Assembly: GCA_943330705.2 (NCBI GenBank)
Contig: CALQIT020000012.1
Location: 1-53,823 of the forward strand
Source of the DNA: Streptomyces griseus
GTDB taxonomy: Bacteria; Bdellovibrionota; Bdellovibrionia; Bdellovibrionales; Bdellovibrionaceae
Length of the DNA: 53,823 nucleotides
Reading direction: 5' to 3'
The notes beneath the pieces are model-generated. The model had not been told where the DNA came from. It searched no databases and saw nothing but the letters and a program-made list of their open reading frames with translations. Positions 7,805 through 15,421 of the stretch are shown here, in pieces; position 1 is the stretch's first letter, and the number at the start of each line of letters is the position of its first letter. Position numbers and translations under genes: made by a program.

Positions 7805-9067
7805 TTAGAATCGGCCCGTGAATAAATGGTCTTCGCCAAACTCTTGGGTTCGATGCCAACTCAAGGCAATTCGATCTTTCATTGACGACGTTGCTAAGTC
7901 TTCGGTCCAACTGCGGCCATTTTTTGCACCCATAATAATTGGTGCAGTGAAAACATACAAACGCTGAGCAAGCTGGGCGCGAATAAACGAACTAATTACC
8001 TTTGCTCCGCCTTCGACCAAAATCGATTTGATATTTAATTGCCAAAGCTGCTGCAAAATCAATTGCGGATCCAGCGGCTGGGCGACAGTAACGCTTGCAT
8101 TCAGCTCTGCAGTGCCAATGTTAACTACTTTTACACCAGAATTAAGAATCGTCTCTTTCTGTTTTTTTAGCTCAACAGAGGGGCCAACTAAAAAAATTAA
8201 ATTTTCGGGCTGGTGAACTTTTAATATATTTAGACTTGAAAAATCCCTGAGGCATCGTCCCTGTGAATCTAGAACGACAACTTTATTTACTTTGTTTTGA
8301 AATCGAGGATGGCGAACATCTAGTTTTGGGTTGTCAGTTAGAAGTGTGCCCGCACCGACTAAGATGGCCTCGTGGCTGGCGCGCAGGTAGTGGGCAAAGA
8401 CCCGGGACTCTTCGCAAGTGATCCATTTGCTTTCGCCATTTTTTAAAGCCATCTGGCCATCCAATGAAGACGCGACTTTAATCGAAACAAACGGTGCTTG
8501 TTTGCGAAAGTTCCACAAGAAATGTTCGCAGGTCTGTTCGAGTAACGAAACCCACTCTTGTTGCACATCCGTTGAAACATCTTTGAGATGAAACTCAATA
8601 CCAATTTTTGCAAGCTCTGGATTTGCAACAAACGAAGCCACGCGAATTCCGGCTTTATGAAGAATTTGTGCCCCTTGTCCCGCCACAAGTGGATTGGGAT
8701 CAAAAAGTCCAAAAATTACCTGTTGTAAAGGCAAGGTTGCTAATGCTTTTGCGCAGCTTGGTGTTTTTCCACTGTGCGCGCAGGGTTCCAACGTGACGTA
8801 AACTTTAGCGCCTTTTACATCTGCATCCGTAAGTTCTTTCAAGGCGTTGACTTCAGCGTGGGGTCCACCAAGAACTTCATGAAAACCCTTGGCCAGAAAT
8901 CGATTCTTACCGTCAAGAACAACGCAACCCACGATTGGATTTGGGCTGGTTTGCCCGGCCCCCTTGAAGGCCTCTTGAATAGCCAAGCGCATCGCCTGGG
9001 AGTCACTTAAGATTTCCCATCGATCCGGTTCCGGCAGCCATTCCCCAAGAAGCAAACGCGAGTTCAT
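7805..9067 (-). CDS. ribD: Bifunctional riboflavin deaminase/reductase
   Basis: 420 aa with both halves of RibD. The deaminase half has TSPNPIVGCVV, then the zinc/catalytic HAEVNAL and EPCAHSGKTPSC motifs. The reductase half starts near residue 195 with VSIKVASSLDGQMALKNGESKWIT and has the late SILVEGGAKVISSFI strand. It deaminates and then reduces the pyrimidine intermediate in riboflavin synthesis. The N-terminal ~25 residues before MRLAIQEAF are longer than usual, so the true start may be the internal ATG near 8992. None of ribE, ribBA or ribH is in the window, and I see no FMN riboswitch motif upstream (9068-9225). Confidence 0.93.
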   Translation of the reverse strand: MNSRLLLGEWLPEPDRWEILSDSQAMRLAIQEAFKGAGQTSPNPIVGCVVLDGKNRFLAKGFHEVLGGPHAEVNALKELTDADVKGAKVYVTLEPCAHSGKTPSCAKALATLPLQQVIFGLFDPNPLVAGQGAQILHKAGIRVASFVANPELAKIGIEFHLKDVSTDVQQEWVSLLEQTCEHFLWNFRKQAPFVSIKVASSLDGQMALKNGESKWITCEESRVFAHYLRASHEAILVGAGTLLTDNPKLDVRHPRFQNKVNKVVVLDSQGRCLRDFSSLNILKVHQPENLIFLVGPSVELKKQKETILNSGVKVVNIGTAELNASVTVAQPLDPQLILQQLWQLNIKSILVEGGAKVISSFIRAQLAQRLYVFTAPIIMGAKNGRSWTEDLATSSMKDRIALSWHRTQEFGEDHLFTGRF

Positions 9068-9154
9068 ATTTACTGACGATAGCTGTTTCCTAAGGAAAGA
9101 ACAGTTTAATTTTTTCTTTGAATGCTAAATCCCACTTTTTTAATTCCACCTGAT

Positions 9155-9184
9155 TTGATGGCATCCAGATTAGTTTACTATACA
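9155..9184 (+). promoter_or_regulatory. Candidate promoter upstream of the 9226 gene
   Basis: TTGATG at 9155-9160, an 18-bp spacer, and TATACA at 9179-9184, about 40 bp before the ATG at 9226. Spacing and position are plausible for a sigma-70 type promoter. Not otherwise supported. Confidence 0.3.
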
Positions 9185-9225
9185 AAGAATTTATTTTTTG
9201 CTACTTTCTTTGCAGCGGCGGATCT

Positions 9226-9714
9226 ATGCGATTTTTTATACTTGTCGTCCTTTTAATTGGTTCAGCTCAAGTTGGTTTTGCTACGGAAATCAACCAGATC
9301 AAAATTCAAGTAAGTCTGAATCTAAAAAGATGTGATGATTCTTTTGTGAACCTAGAACCTCAAAATTGCCAGGACGGCATTCCTACAGAAAAAGATTTGA
9401 CCTTTGATTTAGCCACAAATTGTAAACAAGTTGGTGATTCCAATGTTTGTACTAGATCTGCAATGGTCACATCGATAATGGACAAGGGATCCGCAAATGC
9501 AATAATTGTCATTTCAAAAAAGACGTCGACCCAAGGAGTTCAAATTTTGGCAACAGTCATTCTCGTTCCGAGCGTAAACTCTCTTCAGCAATCTGTGCTA
9601 ACTTTGACATTGCCAGAAACTGGCTTATTCCCGCCTAAGACTGGGTTGGGCGCCGCTGTCTTCAAAGTAGCAGATGACAGTCATATTTATTTCCCATCTC
9701 TGGTGATCAAGTAA
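9226..9714 (+). CDS. Secreted protein of unknown function
   Basis: 162 aa. Residues 1-19 form a signal peptide ending near GFATE. The mature part has four cysteines in two close groups (RCDDSF, NCQDGI, TNCKQVG, VCTRS) that could form two disulfides, followed by alternating hydrophobic beta-strand-like segments (ANAIIVISKKT, VQILATVILVPSV, VLTLTLPETG). This suggests a small periplasmic beta-sandwich. I recognise no family. It is transcribed divergently from ribD. Its end lies at the edge of the decayed accessory region. Confidence 0.65.
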   Translation: MRFFILVVLLIGSAQVGFATEINQIKIQVSLNLKRCDDSFVNLEPQNCQDGIPTEKDLTFDLATNCKQVGDSNVCTRSAMVTSIMDKGSANAIIVISKKTSTQGVQILATVILVPSVNSLQQSVLTLTLPETGLFPPKTGLGAAVFKVADDSHIYFPSLVIK

Positions 9715-9949
9715 CCCCTTCGCCCATCTCCATCCAAAGAACATTAAAACTAACTTTGGGCGGACTGAAATTGAGCGGGTACTCATCGTTACCTGATCTA
9801 GGATTTTTCTCAGTTTTTAACGGAGCATAAAACATTTTTTCTATATCATTGCAGCCATTGAAGATCCCAAGGTGATCAAGAATCAAACGGCAAAGGCATC
9901 GCAAGTCATACACCATCGATAGCCCGGATATAGCCTTTGTTTGCCCTAT

Positions 9950-10006
9950 ACCCAAGGGGTCAATCTGCATCCCTTTAGATAGCTGCTTGGACGGCATGGT
10001 CATTAA
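9950..10006. repeat. 57-bp direct repeat, copy 1
   Basis: Identical over 57 bp to 11749-11805. Immediately to the right copy 1 has 12 extra bases (10007-10018), after which both copies continue with TAAATTGGC (10019-10027 and 11806-11814). Read on the minus strand, copy 1 encodes the last residues of the Xre remnant (NDHAVQAAI, then stop) and runs on beyond the stop. Confidence 0.9.
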
Positions 10007-10325
10007 CTCGAACTGCAGTAAATTGGCGAGAGTAGTTAGCCTTAGGCTTGAGCATTTCAATATCCTCAACTTTGTCTACGGCTTCTTTGATTGCGCTTTT
10101 CTTGCTGTTGAGTTTCCTTAGAACCTTGATTCGCATGACTATCTCGGTGCTGGGGTCGATATGCGCAGCGGCCTTGCCATTTTTCTCCCAGCGCATGACG
10201 GACTGGTGCGTAACTCCCATAAAGGTAGCGAATTGCCTCATAGTCAGTGCAAGATGGCTCCTGATGAATTTTACCTGATTACCGCTAAGAGCAAAGAGTT
10301 GCTTGGCAGTCCGTATGCTGCAAAC
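9975..10325 (-). pseudogene. Xre/MqsA-type HTH antitoxin, N-terminally truncated
   Basis: The reverse strand is open from just after a TGA at 10326-10328 down to a stop at 9975, but the first ATG in frame (10241) falls inside the DNA-binding domain. Upstream of it the frame reads [20 protein letters not shown] and then MRQFATFMGVTHQSVMRWE, the helix-turn-helix of MqsA/HigA-like antitoxins. The homology therefore starts before any start codon, and the N-terminus is lost. The break lies near 10300, where the DoxX-like fragment loses its own similarity, so one deletion probably fused the two. Its last residues lie in the 57-bp repeat. No toxin partner is present. Translation from the DoxX message is possible but unlikely. 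Confidence 0.6.
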
Positions 10326-10447
10326 TCATCCTTTAAGTTTTTTGCACTTCCCCCGCGATAGCTGGTGTCTTTATTATATCTTAGAAGCCACACATTTAAT
10401 AAACCAACTGCGACTATAACATGTAAAACTGCGATAATGCTTATCAT
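10271..10447 (-). pseudogene. DoxX-like membrane protein, C-terminally truncated
   Basis: 58 aa from an ATG at 10447 with a good GGGAG site six bases upstream. The first 49 residues ([20 protein letters not shown], then [20 protein letters not shown]) look like the N-terminus of small DoxX-type integral membrane proteins, which usually have about 120 residues and four membrane helices. After GLPS the frame runs into eight unrelated residues and a stop, overlapping the Xre remnant. I infer a deletion junction near 10300. It follows the two small membrane genes on the same strand. Confidence 0.6.
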
Positions 10448-10489
10448 TTCAATCTCCCTATCCTTTGATGGGTGTATTTCCAACCCAGT

Positions 10490-10603
10490 TTAACGATCTA
10501 ACTTGCCCCATTGTTCGAATTTAATTCTTAAAAAAATATAAACTCCAATAAAGTTTATTCCGAAAATAACTAAGCCTATAGCTAGAATGGTCTCATTGTT
10601 CAT
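10490..10603 (-). CDS. 37-aa single-span membrane protein
   Basis: Starts MNNETILAIGLVIFGINFIG and continues with one hydrophobic helix and a basic/aromatic tail (FLRIKFEQWGKLDR). The ATG overlaps the end of the preceding small membrane gene by 11 bp in another frame and has a GGTGGG site before it, so coupled translation is likely. It is too small for homology judgement by eye. A remnant of a longer gene cannot be excluded. Confidence 0.45.
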   Translation of the reverse strand: MNNETILAIGLVIFGINFIGVYIFLRIKFEQWGKLDR

Positions 10604-10799
10604 TGCTGCCCACCATGAGAAGATTCCCAGCTGAAAGAATTGAAGGGACCCAAATCCCTACAAAAATTCCGTTTTGCGTATCTTGATTATAGAAAAGATA
10701 TATCGAAAAAATCATTGAAGCAAACGACGCCGCGAGGATTAACAGCTTTGCTATCCAAATGCGCTTAAAACTATTCTTCCTTTCCAATTTTGTTTCCAC
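10593..10799 (-). CDS. Small two-helix membrane protein
   Basis: I choose a GTG start at 10799 because GGAGGT lies five bases upstream. An in-frame TTG at 10826 has no such site. The product (about 68 aa) begins with a charged segment (ETKLERKNSFKRIW) followed by two hydrophobic helices (IAKLLILAASFASMIFSIYL and IFVGIWVPSILSAGNLLMVG). No family is recognised. It sits in the same-strand series after the DUF2945 gene and overlaps the 37-aa gene. Confidence 0.5.
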   Translation of the reverse strand: METKLERKNSFKRIWIAKLLILAASFASMIFSIYLFYNQDTQNGIFVGIWVPSILSAGNLLMVGSNEQ

Positions 10800-10855
10800 C
10801 TTTACCTCCGAGTTGATATCAGACAAGATCGTGCTGATTGTTAGTTAGTCTCATT

Positions 10856-11128
10856 TTAAGAACAAAACATTGTAGGTCGCGAAGAACTTGTTTTATTAAG
10901 TTCTTCCATTTGAAGCTCCGTCTGCAGCTTCAGGGCAAATTTTCCTGAATTTGACTGAACCAAATAGGCTGGACTATCTTCTGATCCATTTCGCTTAATT
11001 AATTTGCCTTTTATTTCTTTTGAAACAGGTTTTACATGGATCTCCAGCACTGTGCCATGGATGGACATACCCATCCAATTCCACAAAACGGCAGCTCCTA
11101 TTCTGAAAATTCCTGATTTTTTTTTCAT
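10856..11128 (-). CDS. DUF2945 (HVA1/TUDOR-like) protein
   Basis: About 90 aa from the ATG at 11128, which forms an ATGA overlap with the stop of the TIGR03643 gene and is preceded by AAAGGTTGGAA. The core reads FRIGAAVLWNWMG, then GTVLEIHVKPVSKEIKGK and RNGSEDSPAYLVQ, then GKFALKLQTELQ. That is the small beta-barrel pattern of DUF2945 proteins (conserved RNASEDxPAYLI and VLKxxSEL). Function is not established; the family is small, cytoplasmic and often near stress genes. The C-terminal ~18 residues after ELQ are unrelated to the family and may be a new tail. Confidence 0.75.
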   Translation of the reverse strand: MKKKSGIFRIGAAVLWNWMGMSIHGTVLEIHVKPVSKEIKGKLIKRNGSEDSPAYLVQSNSGKFALKLQTELQMEELNKTSSSRPTMFCS

Positions 11129-11430
11129 TTCCAACCTTTCGTTGAGCCATCTAGACGCTGCCGGCTGCACTTAAATCTCATTTCATTCTCCGGAATTTGA
11201 ACTTGATGCTTTAAGTGACCTCTTTCTCCAGCCCTTCGCCTCCACCGCTTATATGCCTTACTGTCTAACTGAGTCCGCATAAACTTAACGACTTCGTTTG
11301 CTGTTAGGCCAAACTGTTCAAAAATTGCATCAAAGGTCGTTCGATCTTCCCATGCCATACGTACGATACGGTCTTGGTCATCCTGTAAAATATCACCCCA
11401 ACGCTGCCGATTACTTGCTGAAATTGCCAT
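11125..11430 (-). CDS. TIGR03643 family protein
   Basis: 101 aa. The segment DQDRIVRMAWEDRTTFDAI, then QFGLTANEVVKFMR and KAYKRWRRRAGERGHLKH, matches the TIGR03643 family (MAWEDRTPFEAI, QFGLxExEVIxLMR, FRxWRxRV). From memory, members often lie next to photolyase/cryptochrome-like and DUF2256 genes. Neither is present here. GAGGT precedes the ATG at 11430. The C-terminal ~30 residues are an extension beyond the usual end and overlap the DUF2945 start by four bases. A helical, possibly nucleic-acid-associated role is guessed from its basic end only. Confidence 0.8.
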   Translation of the reverse strand: MAISASNRQRWGDILQDDQDRIVRMAWEDRTTFDAIFEQFGLTANEVVKFMRTQLDSKAYKRWRRRAGERGHLKHQVQIPENEMRFKCSRQRLDGSTKGWK

Positions 11431-11448
11431 TGCTGACCTCTACGTTTT

Positions 11449-11601
11449 TTAAGAATAACCAAACAATGGTGCGGGAGCCAAGTAAACAACAGACCATACC
11501 TCACCATGAATCTGGCGAAATCCCCAATATCGAATAAATTGACCAACGCCTTCTGCAAGCTTTTTAAGATTTAATAATTCTTGCTTATTAATATCGTTCA
11601 T
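11449..11601 (-). pseudogene. GbsR/MarR-type regulator, truncated before its HTH
   Basis: 50 aa from an ATG at 11601. LKKLAEGVGQFIRYWGFRQIHGEVWSVVYLAPAPL is the N-terminal dimerisation part of GbsR-like MarR regulators (normally ~150-180 aa), whose winged helix should follow at once. Here the frame ends after PLFGYS, directly before the Shine-Dalgarno of the TIGR03643 gene, so the DNA-binding domain is gone. The start codon lies inside a perfect 28-bp palindrome that was probably its own operator. It heads the decayed same-strand cluster down to 10.0 kb. Confidence 0.65.
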
Positions 11602-11618
11602 ACTAGTATGAACGATAT
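11591..11618. promoter_or_regulatory. Perfect 28-bp palindrome (operator candidate)
   Basis: Each half is ATATCGTTCATACT, with no spacer. The start codon of the truncated GbsR-like gene (11601-11599 on the minus strand) is inside it. MarR/GbsR regulators commonly bind such dyads at their own promoters, so I read this as the former autoregulatory site. Confidence 0.6.
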
Positions 11619-11742
11619 GCCAGATGCAATATGAAACTTCAGTCTGGTGTAATTTATTTTGATGGTCTTTGCATTGCCTGCTCAACTGAGATCAATCACT
11701 ATCGAAAGCAGGCTGGAGCCAACAAATTTTCATTTGTGGGAA

Positions 11743-11895
11743 TCACTCACCCAAGGGGTCAATCTGCATCCCTTTAGATAGCTGCTTGGACGGCATGGTC
11801 ATTAATAAATTGGCTTTTTTTTGGAGTATTAGTAGCGCGGAAACTTCAGCTAAAGCTGCATCTTTTTTATTTAAATTAATTTTTGGTTGATTCAT
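11743..11895 (-). pseudogene. IS3-type OrfA transposase remnant joined to repeat copy 2
   Basis: The frame from ATG 11895 reads KKDAALAEVSALLILQKKAN, which resembles the C-terminal helix of IS3-family OrfA proteins (KDxALAEAAALLVLxKK). It then runs directly into the 57-bp repeat and stops. Only ~30 residues resemble the transposase and no inverted repeats or OrfB are visible, so this is debris at best. Confidence 0.35.
11749..11805. repeat. 57-bp direct repeat, copy 2
   Basis: Identical to 9950-10006 and about 1.8 kb from it. Compared with copy 1 it lacks the 12 bases that separate the repeat from the shared TAAATTGGC. The pair brackets the decayed GbsR/TIGR03643/DUF2945/DoxX cluster, so recombination between copies could delete it. 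Confidence 0.9.
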
Positions 11896-12002
11896 TGAAA
11901 CTAAAATCCCCGAACACCACTCTGTCAGTTGACTTGAATGCAAACCATTCTTGCGAAGATAACTTCCCTGAAACAGGGGGCTATTAGAAACGACCTCTTG
12001 GT

Positions 12003-12060
12003 AAATAATTCCACCACCTCAGCAGTCATCACTGAGGTGGCGGCTTCAATAGAATTATTT
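12003..12060 (-). terminator. Two-part hairpin after the SYLF gene
   Basis: An outer 9-bp stem (12003-12011 with 12052-12060, AAATAATTC on either strand) encloses a perfect 9-bp stem CCACCTCAG/CTGAGGTGG (12014-12022 with 12032-12040). It starts one base after the stop of the minus-strand gene at 12062. On that strand the end reads GAATTATTT, a weak U-rich tail, so it may act as a terminator or 3'-end stabiliser. Confidence 0.5.
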
Positions 12061-12061
12061 A

Positions 12062-12754
12062 CTAGTTACTGCGGTCAACTTCTTCAAGCGCCTCAAGATA
12101 GACATTCGCTGGAGACGGCGCCTTGCTTGCCGAGTTAAAGAGAATGTCGCGAGCGGTCACTCGTTTGCCATAAATTGCTTTATTTGCGCCGTGGTCCACA
12201 TTGAATGATGTCCCGTTCAAAGTCAGGCCAATAAATAACCCCTTCGCTCGGGAATATCCAAGAATTGACCCCTTAAGATGGGCATAATTATCCACCTTTG
12301 CATTTTTACCCAATGGCCCTGGAGTAACCTGTGCCACACCGGACATTGTCCAATAGTTTGTTGAAAACTGCTCTGCTGAGTCTTGATCGAAGAAAAGAAA
12401 AACCAAATCCGTTGAATCGAGGCCCAACTGCAGTCCGAAACTTCCACCGGAAAGGTTCATGAATGAAGGGTTGCTCCAGCCTCCGCCAGAAAGTCTGCAG
12501 GATACAAGACCGTTCCCGTGTCGACCGCCAATAATTATTCCTCCAGTGATGAGGTTCGAGACTGTCGCAATACATTGCGACTTTTCAATCAAGGCACTAG
12601 AAATTTGAGCCTGGGGGCCAATGACTGCAGCCACAAGAATTTGCGCAGCATCTCCCGATCGACGAGTGAGTGTTTTCATTGATTCGGCCCATGATAGACT
12701 CGCGGTCACGCAAGAAAGCACAGCAAAAAGTGATACCCATTTGAAACTTTTCAT
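12062..12754 (-). CDS. Secreted SYLF/YSC84-domain (DUF500) protein
   Basis: 230 aa with signal peptide MKSFKWVSLFAVLSCVTASL and cleavage near AES. The remainder is the SYLF domain: a helical start, then GGIIIGGRHGNGLVSCRLSG, WSNPSFMNLSGGSFGLQLGL and TDLVFLFFDQDS, and finally a domain-typical GLFIGLTLNG with basic YGKRVTARDILF. The family binds phospholipids; bacterial members are exported proteins of uncertain role, and one eukaryotic member binds actin. The gene is alone on its strand between a hairpin and a gene-poor stretch. Confidence 0.85.
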   Translation of the reverse strand: MKSFKWVSLFAVLSCVTASLSWAESMKTLTRRSGDAAQILVAAVIGPQAQISSALIEKSQCIATVSNLITGGIIIGGRHGNGLVSCRLSGGGWSNPSFMNLSGGSFGLQLGLDSTDLVFLFFDQDSAEQFSTNYWTMSGVAQVTPGPLGKNAKVDNYAHLKGSILGYSRAKGLFIGLTLNGTSFNVDHGANKAIYGKRVTARDILFNSASKAPSPANVYLEALEEVDRSN

Positions 12755-13335
12755 ACATTTCTCCTTAGTCCTCAGAGCGATAAAGCTTGCCGAGGGATTG
12801 TTGTTGAAATCTGGTGGACTTCAAGAAATGTACCAGACTTCGCGGCAGTCCTGATTTGAATTGGGAGTATTATCGTCGTATCTGACTACGGAGCCGTAGC
12901 AAAACACATCTAAGAAGAGGATCAAAATATTAGAAAGCATTGCCAGGCCGAAAGGATGTGACGTCGATACGTCACGCTTACTTGCGCGAAGGCAATAGCA
13001 TCCCAAGGGGTTTAAACACGAAGCCCAGAAGTCCTGCGTGAAACGCTTTTTTGGGTTGGATGTTTGAGATCCGACATACCATAGGGTGCGGAGGAAAGTA
13101 ATAAGTCGCGCGGAAGTACTCCTGGCCCAACGTCCATGTCTTTTTGTTTTTGCAAATATTTGTATTTGTGCAAGTAATCGTGCCCTATCGAGGGCACTCT
13201 ATTGCCAGCGGTCCGAAATTTCATTTTACCCGAGTGCAAAGTGGCGGATTCGACATGAAGTGAATGATTTCATATATATAACCCACGAAGTAGCCAGAAT
13301 ATAGCCAAGCCCTAAATCCCACATATTAGATCGAC
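12755..13335. other. Gene-free stretch with short hairpins
   Basis: No reading frame here shows protein-like character on either strand. It holds two compact dyads: GTGACGT-CGAT-ACGTCAC at 12958-12975 and GTGCCCT-ATCG-AGGGCAC at 13180-13197, plus AT-rich patches. It may be remains of deleted genes between the SYLF gene and fic. Confidence 0.5.
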
Positions 13336-13371
13336 TTGTTTTATCGGCAATTTAACGGCACAATAACGGCA
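13336..13371 (+). promoter_or_regulatory. Promoter with direct-repeat operator candidate before fic
   Basis: TTGTTT at 13336-13341, a 17-bp spacer and CACAAT at 13359-13364. Two copies of TAACGGCA (13353-13360 and 13364-13371) overlap the -10 region at an 11-bp period, one DNA turn, as expected for a bound repressor. The start of fic follows at 13416. Confidence 0.4.
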
Positions 13372-13415
13372 TAGGTAAAAATATCTTTAAACCCAAATTT
13401 AACATCACACCTAAC

Positions 13416-14468
13416 ATGGCAAAGGCTTTAATGCAGATTGAATCAGTCAATCGAGCCATTACAGATTTACCTTTGACGGTTAAGATCAGGTCTAAATTAA
13501 GGGAAACGGCAAAGCTAGTTTCAACGCATTACTCCACCATGATCGAGGGCAATCGATTAACACTGAAAGAAGCCACTCAAGTCATTATGGATAACCAGCA
13601 TTTTCCTGGACGAGAAAGAGATGAACAAGAAGTCTTGGGATACTACAACGCGCTTGATAAAATTGAGTCTATTGTGAGTCCTAAACTAAAGATTACCGAA
13701 ACCCATATCCAGCAACTTCATGCTTTGGTGATGTCGGGAAAGAAAACTAAGATCAAACCGACTCCATATCGTGATGGGCAAAACGTTATTCGTGACAGTC
13801 AGACAAAGGCGATTGTTTATTTACCACCTGAGGCGAAAGATGTTCCTCAAATGATGAGTGACCTAGTTATTTGGTTGGAGGAAACAAGAACAGAATTGCC
13901 GTGTGCAATTCAGGCGGGCATGGCCCACTATCAGTTTGCCACGATTCACCCCTACTATGATGGCAATGGAAGAACTGCACGACTTCTGGCAACTCTAATT
14001 CTCCACATAGGTGGCTACGACCTTAAGGGATTCTACTCTCTGGAAGAATATTATGGTCGCAACTTGTCTGACTACTACAAAGCCTTAGCAATTGGACCTT
14101 CTCATAACTACTACATGGGACGAGCTGAGGCCGATATTTCCACTTGGTTAGAATATTTCTGTTTGGGTATGGCAAATGCTTTTGAAAACGTTTATCGCCA
14201 AGCGAAGCGTGAGGATGTCACCCCAGATAATACGAGTGTTGAACTGAAACAGTTGGATTCGAGACAAAAGAAGACTCTGGGATTTTTTCAAAAGAGCGAC
14301 ACAATAACCGCGCAAAACATTTCTAAGCTATTTGGTATTATGCCGAGGACTGCTCGCGTACTTTGCCATAAATGGGTAGAGGCCGGCTTCCTCGTCATAA
14401 CAGATCCAGCAAAAAAGAGTCGAAAATATCGACTCGCTAAGAAATACGAAGAGCTACTAAAATCATGA
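13416..14468 (+). CDS. Fic family protein with C-terminal winged helix
   Basis: 350 aa. Residues 40-45 (STMIEG) match the inhibitory [S/T]xxxE[G/N] helix placed before the Fic domain (class II). The active loop HPYYDGNGRTAR spans 178-189, with the catalytic His178 and the anion-binding GNGR. Such enzymes usually transfer AMP from ATP to a protein hydroxyl. The C-terminus (~275-350) looks like a winged HTH: TITAQNISKLFGIMPRTARV, then LCHKWVEAGFLVITD. This Fic-wHTH layout is common and may be self-contained toxin-like or regulatory. No Shine-Dalgarno is obvious. A 57-aa frame overlaps its stop by ATGA. Confidence 0.88.
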   Translation: MAKALMQIESVNRAITDLPLTVKIRSKLRETAKLVSTHYSTMIEGNRLTLKEATQVIMDNQHFPGRERDEQEVLGYYNALDKIESIVSPKLKITETHIQQLHALVMSGKKTKIKPTPYRDGQNVIRDSQTKAIVYLPPEAKDVPQMMSDLVIWLEETRTELPCAIQAGMAHYQFATIHPYYDGNGRTARLLATLILHIGGYDLKGFYSLEEYYGRNLSDYYKALAIGPSHNYYMGRAEADISTWLEYFCLGMANAFENVYRQAKREDVTPDNTSVELKQLDSRQKKTLGFFQKSDTITAQNISKLFGIMPRTARVLCHKWVEAGFLVITDPAKKSRKYRLAKKYEELLKS

Positions 14469-14638
14469 AGACAAAGCAAAAGATCACAACCGTTCATGAA
14501 CATCCACTCCATGTTCCCGTAAGCAAGAAAAACCCAATAGACTTAAGCAGGCCATTGCTCGAATCAAATCTGAAATTACTTGTTGTGAATCTTAAAAACA
14601 AAAAAATCTGCGAGAATTACCTGTCTGCAGCAAGCTAA
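14465..14638 (+). CDS. Short frame coupled to fic, unknown
   Basis: 57 aa (MKTKQKITTVHEHPLHVPVS at the start) opening with an ATGA overlap on the fic stop. It is basic and has no motif I recognise. Coupling is the only support; it may be chance reading-through of decayed DNA. From its stop to about 14930 I see no gene. Confidence 0.3.
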   Translation: MKTKQKITTVHEHPLHVPVSKKNPIDLSRPLLESNLKLLVVNLKNKKICENYLSAAS

Positions 14639-14929
14639 GATCTTGGCCCTGAACTACTTCTGCTCGTCTTACGTTTGTGCGAGACTTATTCACTTTTGTT
14701 CAAGACGTATGGTAGCAGTATTCAAAGGATTTACGCTGTAGCCTTTCTAATCAAGCGTGTATCCAACTGCTATTATTTCACGCTCCACGAGCGCATCTTA
14801 GTGCTTGATTGCGCAAATCAAAACAAAGGCTTATTCAACTCATGCCTGTTTGCAAAATCTATGAATCTTTTTCCTGAGCTGTTTGCAGTATAGGCATAAT
14901 TTTGTCTTTAGGACGAATGCAACAAGTAG

Positions 14930-15382
14930 ATGCCTTTCATTAGCATTCCCAGTCACTTGCTTATTTACCAGAGTTTGTCGTCAGCTTGTACAATCAAAAG
15001 GTCGCGCCGAAATATCACTTGGTTCAATACCCATGCGCAATTCCTGAAAGACAGCGTCGGCAAAGTGTCTATATTGTTCACCGGCAAGGGGAAAAAGAAG
15101 GACCAGAGATTCGCGCCATTGCCAAAGCGCTTCGGTCTTTGGGATGAGGACTCATTTAAAATTGATGTCACCATTTGCAAAAAGTGTGGTGGACGCATTG
15201 AGCAGATCGCTGTCATTAAAGATCGGGTAGTAGCTAAAGCCATTTTACAGAGTTTGAAAGAGACATCAATTTTTAACCCCCTGAAGTTGGTAAGGGAGCG
15301 GGGGCCGCCAGAACAGGCCTCGTGTAACGTAACGAAGGTTATCGGGGCTTGCTCTAGATGGGCAGGGCATAGGTTGCCATGA
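14930..15382 (+). pseudogene. IS91-like transposase, C-terminal remnant
   Basis: The open frame contains ICKKCGGRIEQIAVIKDRVVAKAILQSL, which resembles the C-terminal zinc-binding tail of IS91/IS801-type Y1 transposases (CPxCGGxMRVIAFIEDPxVIxKIL). Upstream, KRSRRNITWFNTHAQFLKDS may be a worn version of the RRHxVRYHGVLAPHxxLR segment. The catalytic HUH and Tyr regions are missing, so this is inactive. A 10-bp inverted repeat (15292-15301/15411-15420) lies at its downstream edge. The preceding ~290 bp (14639-14929) have no recognisable content. Confidence 0.5.
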
Positions 15383-15420
15383 CACGGTTTTATGCATTTA
15401 TCCGCCCTAGCCGCTCCCTT
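15292..15420. repeat. 10-bp inverted repeat flanking the transposase tail
   Basis: AAGGGAGCGG at 15292-15301 and its complement CCGCTCCCTT at 15411-15420. The right arm ends one base before the stop codon of the lipoprotein gene. It could be a terminal structure of the IS91-like remnant or a weak terminator. Confidence 0.4.
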
Positions 15421-15421
15421 G

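Noticed and set aside
9707-10069. Minus-strand 120-aa frame
   Set aside because: It overlaps the Xre remnant and the 57-bp repeat in another frame and shows no motif; it ends inside the convergent secreted-protein gene.
14675-14893. Plus-strand 72-aa frame
   Set aside because: No ribosome site, no recognisable pattern, in a decayed stretch.
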